The translations under genes and the position numbers were made by a program. This document shows, one piece after another, positions 6,287 to 12,762 of a stretch of DNA of 16,472 bases. Under the pieces are notes generated by a model that saw only the letters and a list, made by a program, of their open reading frames with translations, did no database searches and was not told the DNA's origin. Source of the DNA: Leptolyngbyaceae cyanobacterium CSSed165cm_216 (lineage in GTDB: Bacteria > Cyanobacteriota > Cyanobacteriia > Phormidesmidales > Phormidesmidaceae). The DNA is taken from assembly GCA_007135385.1 (NCBI GenBank), contig SLIY01000077.1, positions 1 to 16,472 on the forward strand, written 5' to 3'. Each line of letters begins with the position of its first letter. Within the stretch, counting starts at the first letter, position 1.

Positions 6287-7369
6287 ATGGAATCTGTCCC
6301 GCCACTCAATGCCCGCCATCAGCAGGTGCTACAGGCTACTATTCGTCACTATATCGCTACCGCCGAACCGGTTGCGTCACGCTCCCTAGCCCAGGAATAT
6401 AACCTCAAGGTTAGTCCGGCGACGGTGCGCAATACCATGGGTCTGTTAGAAAAATACGGCCTGCTGTATCAGCCCCATACCTCAGCGGGACGGGTGCCAT
6501 CGGATTTTGGCTATCGTCTTTACGTCGATCGTCTGATGCCCCCGGCTAGTCAGGTGGGGCAGCGGGTGGATACACTGCTGACAGAGGGGTTGAGCTGGGT
6601 GGGCTGGAGCCTGGAAGCGGTCTTGAAATCGGCGACTCAAATCCTGGCTCAGGTGAGTGGTTATCTGGCCCTGGTGACGGTCCCCCAAGCCAATACAGTG
6701 CTGATTCGCCATGTCCAGTTGGTAGAAGTGGACAGTGGCCAGCTGTTAATGATTGTGCTGCTCGATTCTTTGACCACCCAGTCGGTGGTGATCCAGCTGC
6801 CCACCGAGGCCGCCCAACCCCTGTTCGAAGGGCAATGCGGCCGCGAGATGGAGATTTTATCTAACTTTTTGACCCACCACCTGCGGGGGCGCCCCCTAGC
6901 AGAGGTTGCCACCCTAGACTGGGGAGAATTAGGGGACGACTTTCAACACTATGCCCAGATGCTGTGCCAAGCTCTCCTGGATCTAGCCCAGCGATCGCGT
7001 CCGACCAGTGCCCCCCAACTAGTGATTAGTGGCCTCTCGGAGGTGCTGCGTCAGCCTGAATTTTCCGAATCTCAACAGATTCACGCGGTGGTCAAACTGT
7101 TGGAGGAGGAGCAATCCCAGCTTTGGCCGTTATTGTTTGAAGCGCCTGCCATGGCCCCTGTACCTTCTGATGTGCGGGTGTGGATTGGGTCTGAAAACCC
7201 AATTGAGCCGATGCAGGGATGTGCCCTGGTGGTGTCTAACTACACCCGAGACGATACCTCCCTGGGGACTGTAGGGGTGCTGGGGCCAACCCGCATGGTC
7301 TACGAAAATGCAGTAGCAGTGGTAAAGGCAACGGCTGACTACCTGTCCACAGCCCTCAGCACCCCTTAG
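6287..7369 (+). CDS. hrcA: Heat-inducible transcription repressor HrcA
   Basis: HrcA represses groESL and related chaperone genes by binding CIRCE operators and is assisted by GroEL. The N-terminal winged helix reads LNARHQQVLQATIRHYIATA, then PVASRSLAQEYNLKVSPATVRNTMGLLEKYGLL (residues about 8-60), followed by the invariant PHTSAGRVPSDFGYRLYVD. The remainder, to residue 360, is the HrcA dimerisation/effector region, with IGSENP and TRMVYENAVAVV near the C-terminus. Length is normal. The frame is open back to a TTG at 6269, but the ATG at 6287 fits homologue N-termini better and was chosen. No CIRCE (TTAGCACTC-N9-GAGTGCTAA) is visible upstream, so it is not obviously self-repressed. A DUF4126 gene follows after only six bases, suggesting co-translation. 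Confidence 0.96.
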   Translation: MESVPPLNARHQQVLQATIRHYIATAEPVASRSLAQEYNLKVSPATVRNTMGLLEKYGLLYQPHTSAGRVPSDFGYRLYVDRLMPPASQVGQRVDTLLTEGLSWVGWSLEAVLKSATQILAQVSGYLALVTVPQANTVLIRHVQLVEVDSGQLLMIVLLDSLTTQSVVIQLPTEAAQPLFEGQCGREMEILSNFLTHHLRGRPLAEVATLDWGELGDDFQHYAQMLCQALLDLAQRSRPTSAPQLVISGLSEVLRQPEFSESQQIHAVVKLLEEEQSQLWPLLFEAPAMAPVPSDVRVWIGSENPIEPMQGCALVVSNYTRDDTSLGTVGVLGPTRMVYENAVAVVKATADYLSTALSTP

Positions 7370-7375
7370 CTACCT

Positions 7376-7936
7376 GTGATCATTACCGAGCTACTAGCGG
7401 TACTCTCGATCGGGGCAGCCACGGGGTTACGAATTGCCCTACCGCTGCTGCTGATTGGGCTGATGTCAGGTAATCAGCTGTGGGCCAATGTGCCCCTGCT
7501 ATCGCGGATGCCACCCACCCTACTGCTGGGAATTTTAGCCAGTTGGTCGGCCGCCGAGTTAATGCTGTCGAAGGATCGCCACAACCAGCGACTTCTTCAA
7601 AGTATCGAGCTGGTGCTCAGCCCTGGGGTAGGGGCCTTGGCCGGTGTCGCCCTGGCCCGCACCGTCGGCCTGGAAGGGTGGCTACATTGGATCTTGGGCT
7701 TAATCAGTGCCCTATTGGCGCTGGTGATTCAGCTCTTGCAGGTCGGGTTCTTTTACCGCCCCCGACGTCCCCCCCTGTGGGCCTTTTTTGTGGTGGACGG
7801 TCTGTGCATCGTTTTGGCCTTCTTAGCCTTTGATGACCCCAATGCCGGGGGTATTATTGCTTTGCTGCTGCTGTGGCTGGTGATTCGCACCTCTTACCTC
7901 TGGCGAAATTGGGCAAGGGGTGGACCTCGACCTTAG
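7376..7936 (+). CDS. DUF4126-type multi-pass membrane protein
   Basis: The 186-residue protein is very hydrophobic, with about six membrane segments: residues about 3-30, 46-64, 76-96, 102-126, 134-152 and 157-172. The first carries GAATGLRIALPLLLIGL, and the region after the second has the charged ELMLSKDRHN, both resembling DUF4126 proteins. It ends in a basic tail (RNWARGGPRP). It starts with GTG six bases after the hrcA stop, with no separate promoter or Shine-Dalgarno, so it is probably expressed with hrcA. Function of the family is unknown; a link with heat stress is only suggested by position. The domain call is by eye. Confidence 0.8.
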   Translation: MIITELLAVLSIGAATGLRIALPLLLIGLMSGNQLWANVPLLSRMPPTLLLGILASWSAAELMLSKDRHNQRLLQSIELVLSPGVGALAGVALARTVGLEGWLHWILGLISALLALVIQLLQVGFFYRPRRPPLWAFFVVDGLCIVLAFLAFDDPNAGGIIALLLLWLVIRTSYLWRNWARGGPRP

Positions 7937-7989
7937 ACCTGGCTGGCATAGGACGACTTTGCCTGAACCTCAAGTCGAGATCACAACTT

Positions 7990-8026
7990 CCCCTGCTTGG
8001 GAGGGGTGCCCGCAGGGCGGGGTGGG
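7990..8026. repeat. GC-rich interspersed repeat between convergent DUF4126 and hemH genes
   Basis: CCCCT (7990-7994) pairs with AGGGG (8002-8006), and GCCC (8008-8011) pairs with GGGC (8015-8018), followed by GGGGTGGG. The wording TTGGGAGGGGTGCCCGCAGG resembles G-rich repeats scattered between genes in cyanobacteria. It fills most of the 96 bases between the two stops and may also end transcription, but there is no T-run on either side. Confidence 0.45.
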
Positions 8027-8032
8027 TTAAAG

Positions 8033-9196
8033 CTACAGAATGCCAACAAAATGCAGCGGCCCTTTGCCACTGACTAATTCCAGCAGCAGCGCCAAGAACC
8101 CAACCATGGCCAGCCGCCCATTCCACACCTCGGCCACCGGCGTTAGCCCCCAGGCCGAACGCTCTTGGGGATAGATCTTCACTCTCTTGTCAGGCTGAAC
8201 TACCTCAGAAAATAGCTTACGAGGCGACTCTAGGGCATCAACCACCATTTCAGCCATATCAGCGATGAACTGGGGATGGGTGTTGAGGGCTGGCACCCGA
8301 TGAAAGCCTTCGATACCGGCATGTTCGGCGATTTCTCGATATTCGATATCAATTTCTTGCAGGGTTTCAATGTGCTCAGAAACAAAGCTAATGGGCACCA
8401 CCACCAGGTCACGCACCCCCTGCTGGGCCAATTCCTTAATGGCGTCTTCGGTGTAGGGCTGGAGCCATTCCACTGGACCCACCCGACTTTGATAGGCCAG
8501 AGTGTGGGGGTTGGGACGATTCAGCGATCGCATGATCAGCTCGGTACAATGTTCAATCTCCCGTTGGTAGGGATCGCCCGCCTCTTCCACATAGCTAACG
8601 GGGACGCCGTGGGCACTAAAAAAGATATGCGCCTGATCAGGGTGATCTAATTTGTTTAACTCTTGGGCAATTAAATCGGCCACGGCCCCGGTATACCCTG
8701 GGCGCGCATACCAGGAGGGAATCACGGTGTAAACAATCCGCTGTAAGGAAGGATCTTCCATCCACAATCGCTCAAGCAAGCGAAAGCTAGAGCCACTGGT
8801 ACTGATGGAAAATTGCGGGTAAAGGGGGAGAACCACTAACGTTTCAATGCCATCGCGCTTAATTTGGGCCACCGCTTCTTCGGTAAAGGGGTACCAATAG
8901 CGCATGCCAATGTAAATGTTGGCATCAGTACCCTTAGCGGCCAAGGCGGCTTGCAGCGCCTCCGCTTGCTGCTCAGTAACCTGCCGTAGCGGCGAGCCAC
9001 CACCAATTTGCTGATAATTTGCTTGGGATTGCTTGGCCCGAGAACTCGAAATTAGCCAAGCCAATGGCCGCTGCAGCCAAGGGAGCGGGAGTCGAATAAT
9101 TTCCGGATCAGAAAACAGATTAAACAGGAAGGGGCGAACATCATCAAGTTGTTCTGGCCCCCCTAGATTAAGCAATAAGACCCCAACGCGACCCAT
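8033..9196 (-). CDS. hemH: Ferrochelatase with C-terminal chlorophyll a/b-binding helix
   Basis: HemH inserts Fe2+ into protoporphyrin IX, the last step of protoheme synthesis. The start GRVGVLLLNLGGPEQLDDVR, the motif FFSAHGVP with catalytic His196, and SEHIETLQEID with the acidic residue Glu277 are class signatures. After the enzyme core, ending near 325, comes a linker and a hydrophobic helix with ExWNGRLAMVGF (356-367). This CAB motif is found only on oxygenic-phototroph ferrochelatases and suggests thylakoid attachment and pigment binding. The length of 387 is normal for cyanobacteria. An in-frame ATG 13 codons earlier (9235) would add residues encoded in the repeat at 9223-9251; the ATG at 9196 matches homologues and was chosen. 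It is convergent with the DUF4126 gene and divergent from the integrase. Confidence 0.97.
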   Translation of the reverse strand: MGRVGVLLLNLGGPEQLDDVRPFLFNLFSDPEIIRLPLPWLQRPLAWLISSSRAKQSQANYQQIGGGSPLRQVTEQQAEALQAALAAKGTDANIYIGMRYWYPFTEEAVAQIKRDGIETLVVLPLYPQFSISTSGSSFRLLERLWMEDPSLQRIVYTVIPSWYARPGYTGAVADLIAQELNKLDHPDQAHIFFSAHGVPVSYVEEAGDPYQREIEHCTELIMRSLNRPNPHTLAYQSRVGPVEWLQPYTEDAIKELAQQGVRDLVVVPISFVSEHIETLQEIDIEYREIAEHAGIEGFHRVPALNTHPQFIADMAEMVVDALESPRKLFSEVVQPDKRVKIYPQERSAWGLTPVAEVWNGRLAMVGFLALLLELVSGKGPLHFVGIL

Positions 9197-9222
9197 GGCA
9201 CTATCGTGTTTATAAACGTCTG

Positions 9223-9280
9223 AGCGTGTCCGCACGCCTAAGCGTGTTCGCTATCGTAACTGTGATAAAGCTGAAAGCTG
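9223..9280. repeat. Short repeats and hairpin upstream of hemH
   Basis: AGCGTGTCCGC (9223-9233) recurs as AGCGTGTTCGC (9241-9251), one mismatch, 18 bases apart. The first copy forms a hairpin GCGTG-TCCG-CACGC (9224-9237). Close by, AAAGCTG is tandemly doubled (9267-9280). All lie in the 139 bases separating divergent hemH and the integrase gene, so they may influence either promoter or belong to a repeat family. AT-rich TTTATATATTCTA at 9285-9297 could hold -10 elements in both directions. Confidence 0.5.
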
Positions 9281-9335
9281 TGGTTTTATATATTCTACAG
9301 GTTCCCTGGATGGTTTCCCACCGCTGACATGACCT

Positions 9336-10532
9336 ATGGGCCAGCTTGACTCGTTAGATGTGGCGATTACTAAACTCAACCATCGCTTAAAGGCCGCTCG
9401 ACTGGGGCTACAGGTAGAGCGTCGAGGCGATCGCCTCAGTCTCAGGGGAACCCTTCCGCCCCGTCCCGGCAGCGCCAAACAACGCCGCCATCAGCAACGA
9501 ATTCCCCTGGGACTACCCGCCACTAAACCAGGGCTAAAGCAAATTGAACAGGAGGCGAAAATCATTGCCGCCCGCCTGATTGAGCATCGATTTGACTGGT
9601 CTGACTACCTCGCCCCCAGCCAAACCCCAGAGCCAGAGGGAGCCAGCTTGGAGGAACGCATTGCCCAGTTTCAGGCGGCCATGATGGCCCAGGCCGGTCC
9701 CGACACGGCGGCTTTGGCCTCCTGCAAAACCACCTGGGCCAAGGCCTATGCCCCTTATCTGAATAAGCTGGCGGCCCAGGTGGCCCAATCCCCCAGCCAG
9801 TCACTGGCGGAGGCCATCGTCGCCGTCTTAGAAGGTTACCCGCCCCACTCCCGCAGTCGCCAGGTGGGGTATACCGCCCTCAAAGCCTTTGCGGCTTACC
9901 AGCAGATTGATCTGCCCACCGACCTGGATAGCCTCTGGGGTCGCTACGGGGGGCGCCAAGCCCAGCGCCGCCACCTCCCCTCTGATCAGGACATTGTGGC
10001 CTGGTACGATCGCATTGCCAACCCTGGCTGGCGCTATGTGTATGGGCTCATGGCCACCTATGGTCTGCGGAACCATGAAGTGTTTTTTTGCGATCGCACC
10101 CTCCTCACCAGCGGCGATCTCGAAGCCCGTATTACTGTCCTAGAAACCACTAAGACAGGGTTGCACGACGTCTGGCCCTTTTACCCAGCCTGGGTGGAGC
10201 AATTTAACCTCCGCCAGACTATCCTACCGGCGATCAACACGGACCTAAAGCAGACCACCCTACAGCGGATTGGCCAGCAGGTGACGACCCAATTTCGGCG
10301 TTACCAAGTCCCTTTTTCTCCCTATGATTTGCGCCATGCCTGGGCGGTGCGCACCATTCACTTTGGTCTGCCCGACACCGTGGCGGCCCGGATGATGGGT
10401 CACTCGGTCGCCATTCACACCCGTACTTATCACCGCTGGATTACCCTACGAGATCAGCAACAAGCGGTGCGATCGGCCCTGGCCCGTATCCCCGAAACTA
10501 GCCAAAATCTGGGTTCAGATGGAAGAATATAG
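9336..10532 (+). CDS. Tyrosine recombinase / site-specific integrase, XisA/XisC-like
   Basis: This 398-residue protein belongs to the cyanobacterial integrase group that includes the heterocyst excisases XisA and XisC. Its N-terminus GLQVERRGDRLSLRGTLPPRPG is typical of chromosomal members. Residues about 125-195 form the core-binding helical domain. Catalytic residues visible are Arg245 (YGLRNHE), Lys273 (TTKTG), Arg333 (PYDLRHAWAVR), His356 (MMGHS) and the nucleophile Tyr365 (TYHRW). The box II His of HxxR is replaced by Tyr330. The set is otherwise complete and the gene intact, so an active enzyme is plausible. No tRNA, attachment duplication or phage genes are near. Many cyanobacteria appear to keep such a gene as a fixed chromosomal locus. 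The ATG at 9336 has no strong Shine-Dalgarno. Confidence 0.9.
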   Translation: MGQLDSLDVAITKLNHRLKAARLGLQVERRGDRLSLRGTLPPRPGSAKQRRHQQRIPLGLPATKPGLKQIEQEAKIIAARLIEHRFDWSDYLAPSQTPEPEGASLEERIAQFQAAMMAQAGPDTAALASCKTTWAKAYAPYLNKLAAQVAQSPSQSLAEAIVAVLEGYPPHSRSRQVGYTALKAFAAYQQIDLPTDLDSLWGRYGGRQAQRRHLPSDQDIVAWYDRIANPGWRYVYGLMATYGLRNHEVFFCDRTLLTSGDLEARITVLETTKTGLHDVWPFYPAWVEQFNLRQTILPAINTDLKQTTLQRIGQQVTTQFRRYQVPFSPYDLRHAWAVRTIHFGLPDTVAARMMGHSVAIHTRTYHRWITLRDQQQAVRSALARIPETSQNLGSDGRI

Positions 10533-10598
10533 AGTCTAGACTAAGATGAGCAATATTATTCTAATAAGTAGTAAGTAGCATGCCTCTGACTTCGTCTA

Positions 10599-10619
10599 TC
10601 TGATTCTGCCTGAATCAGA
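10599..10619. promoter_or_regulatory. Perfect 8-bp inverted repeat between the integrase and response-regulator genes
   Basis: TCTGATTC (10599-10606), loop TGCCT, GAATCAGA (10612-10619). It lies 67 bases after the integrase stop and 68 before the next start. No T-run follows in either direction, so it is either a weak terminator or an operator. The symmetric dyad just upstream of a DNA-binding regulator gene makes autoregulation possible. This is inference only. Confidence 0.4.
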
Positions 10620-10687
10620 AACATCCCCCAGCCCTGGGGTGGCAGGGTATTCATTGTAGCCCCACGTTTTGCCTGCTTGGCCTCGCC

Positions 10688-12661
10688 ATGAAAATCTTGC
10701 TTGTTGAGGATGATCGACCAACCCGTGACCTGCTGGCCTATCATTTGACAGCAGCACGATACACCATTGAGCAGGCCACCGATGGCGTTATGGCTCTCGA
10801 ATTAGCCACTCTGCTCACCTACGATCTAATGGTGTTGGATGTGCAAATTCCCCACCTAGACGGCATTAGTCTCTGTCGCAAACTGCGGAATCAGGGCATT
10901 ACCACCCCAGTTTTGATTTTGACGGCCTATGGGAGTGAAGACAGCATCATCACTGGCCTAGATGCTGGGGCCGACGACTATGTCACCAAGCCCTTCGAGG
11001 TATCCCAGGTCTTAGCCCGGATTCGCGCATTGCTCCGTCGGGGAGATAGAGGACACGGAGCTCCCTCCCTGGTCTGGGGGGACTTGTGCTTAGAGCCTGC
11101 CCTAGCTGAGGTGACCTACCAGGGGCACACCGTGCCGGTCACCCCGAAGGAATACAGTTTACTCGAGCTCTTTTTGCGCCATCCTCAGCAGGTGTTTAGC
11201 CGCAGCACCATCCTGGATCACCTCTGGACCCTTGACGATTCCCCCACCGAGGGCGCGGTGACCAACCTGGTCAAAGATTTACGCAATCGACTTAAACGCA
11301 GTGGGGTGATCGAGCCTGTGATCCAAACCGTGTATGGACTGGGATACCGGCTAAAGGACTTGCCCGCTCCTCCTCAATCCCGGTCGCCATCCCCACCCAC
11401 CCCAGGAGATACCCATCAGGGGGCAGCTCCCTCAGGTACTAATAACCGCCAGAGGGCCCAGATCAGTGAGCTTGAGGCCATTGCGGCGCGATTTCAGGCG
11501 TCAATCCAGCAGCGGCTGGCAGTGGTCGAGGACGCCATCCGAGTCTTGCAGGCGGGTGTTCTCAATCCTCAACAGCAAACCATCGCCTGTGAAGAAGCCC
11601 ATCGCTTAGCAGGGGGGCTGGGCACCTTCGGTTACGACGCGGGCTCCATCTTGGCCAGGCACATCGAACAGCTGCTGCAGCGGGACCAGCCTCTGGATTC
11701 TTCAGCCATCGACGCTTTGTCGGGGACCCTGCTGAAGCTCAAGCAGACCCTGGCAGCCCCCCCCCAACCGCTAACCAAGGCTGAACCATTGGCTGGGGCT
11801 GGGGCTGTATATCAGCTTGCCACCCTGGCTGTCGCCCCATCCTTAGTCGAGCAATTACGCCAGGTTGCCCCTGACCAGCGTTGGCAAGTTACAGCCCTGG
11901 ATCATCTGGATAGCCTCGATCAGGTGATGGCACGGGCACCTGTCGATGCCATCGCTATCGGTTTGCATAGCTCTGGGCCTGCTGGGGAAGCTTTTGGGTT
12001 ACTGCACACCATCAAGCAACGTCATCCCAAGATACCCGTCCTGGTGCTGAGCAGCGACGACTGTCTGGCGGAACGGGTGCAGGTGGCACGTCTAGGCGGC
12101 GATCGCTACCTAGCGGCACCGGTGACGGCGTCCCAGGTGCTAAACAGCCTCAAGCCGTTGTTGCCGTCCTGCCCTGGCTACCAGTCACGGGTAATGGTGG
12201 TCGATAATGACCCGATGACCTGTGCAGCAGTCACCAACTTACTGACCCCCTGGGGTCTAGAGGTGTTCGAGCTCAATCACCCCACCCAGTTTTGGACAGC
12301 ACTGCACCAAACCCAACCGAATCTGCTGCTGCTGTCGATGGAAATGCCCACCTTCAGTGGGACGGATTTATGTCAGGTGGTGCGGCAAGATCCTCGCTTT
12401 GGCAACTTACCGATTTTGATGATGGCGGCTCACCCTGACACCGTGACCATCCACCAGGTGTTTGAGGTAGGGGGTGACGATCTGATTGGTAAGCCGATCA
12501 TTGGCCCTGAGTTAGTGACCCGAGTCCTCAGCCGGTTAGAACGTAATCACTTGCGCCAGCAGCTAGCCTGTATGCGTCAGCAGCAGGCCATGTTTTGGCC
12601 CCAGCCCGATAACATCGCCCTTTTAACCCAACAGAATCCCCACAGTCAACTTATCCAGTGA
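10688..12661 (+). CDS. Multidomain response regulator: REC-wHTH-Hpt-degenerate REC-degenerate REC
   Basis: The 657-residue protein has five parts. REC1 (1-118) has acidic pocket Glu7-Asp8-Asp9, phospho-acceptor Asp51, Thr79 and Lys101 (VTKPF): a functional receiver. An OmpR/PhoB winged helix follows (127-222), ending in QTVYGLGYRL. After a Pro-rich linker (224-250), residues about 262-355 form an Hpt domain with AHRLAGGLGTFG, phospho-acceptor His305. Residues about 375-490 resemble a receiver but lack the Asp (AIAIGL) and the Lys (LAAPV). The last receiver (500-617) keeps Asp506 and Asp508 and Lys602 (GKP), but Ser550 replaces the acceptor Asp (LLLLSMEMP). Only REC1 should accept phosphate. 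It is followed after 101 bases by a kinase gene and a CheY-like gene. The ATG at 10688 has no Shine-Dalgarno. Targets are unknown. Confidence 0.9.
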   Translation: MKILLVEDDRPTRDLLAYHLTAARYTIEQATDGVMALELATLLTYDLMVLDVQIPHLDGISLCRKLRNQGITTPVLILTAYGSEDSIITGLDAGADDYVTKPFEVSQVLARIRALLRRGDRGHGAPSLVWGDLCLEPALAEVTYQGHTVPVTPKEYSLLELFLRHPQQVFSRSTILDHLWTLDDSPTEGAVTNLVKDLRNRLKRSGVIEPVIQTVYGLGYRLKDLPAPPQSRSPSPPTPGDTHQGAAPSGTNNRQRAQISELEAIAARFQASIQQRLAVVEDAIRVLQAGVLNPQQQTIACEEAHRLAGGLGTFGYDAGSILARHIEQLLQRDQPLDSSAIDALSGTLLKLKQTLAAPPQPLTKAEPLAGAGAVYQLATLAVAPSLVEQLRQVAPDQRWQVTALDHLDSLDQVMARAPVDAIAIGLHSSGPAGEAFGLLHTIKQRHPKIPVLVLSSDDCLAERVQVARLGGDRYLAAPVTASQVLNSLKPLLPSCPGYQSRVMVVDNDPMTCAAVTNLLTPWGLEVFELNHPTQFWTALHQTQPNLLLLSMEMPTFSGTDLCQVVRQDPRFGNLPILMMAAHPDTVTIHQVFEVGGDDLIGKPIIGPELVTRVLSRLERNHLRQQLACMRQQQAMFWPQPDNIALLTQQNPHSQLIQ

Positions 12662-12664
12662 TCA

Positions 12665-12676
12665 ATGGTTAACCAT
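12665..12676. promoter_or_regulatory. 12-bp perfect palindrome between regulator and kinase genes
   Basis: ATGGTTAACCAT begins three bases after the regulator stop and about 87 bases before the kinase start. It could be a binding site or chance; no other support was found. Confidence 0.2.
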
Positions 12677-12751
12677 GGCTGACCAAACCTTAAAGACAGC
12701 CCAGGGACCAGGGGGACATACCGTTTGCCTTTATCCGGCCTAGCACTGGTC

Positions 12752-12757
12752 AGGAGA
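12752..12757 (+). promoter_or_regulatory. Shine-Dalgarno sequence of the histidine kinase gene
   Basis: AGGAGA lies five bases before the ATG at 12763. It is one of the few clear ribosome-binding sites in the window and fixes the kinase start. Confidence 0.7.
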
Positions 12758-12762
12758 AATCG

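Noticed and set aside
8276..8650. 124-residue plus-strand frame inside hemH
   Set aside because: Antisense shadow of the well-conserved ferrochelatase.
9197..9235. Upstream ATG start for ferrochelatase at 9235
   Set aside because: The added residues come from repeat DNA and do not match the conserved N-terminus beginning GRVGVLLLN.
9336..10532. The integrase as evidence of a prophage or genomic island
   Set aside because: No phage, plasmid or tRNA genes nearby, HIP1 density is unchanged and neighbours are housekeeping genes.
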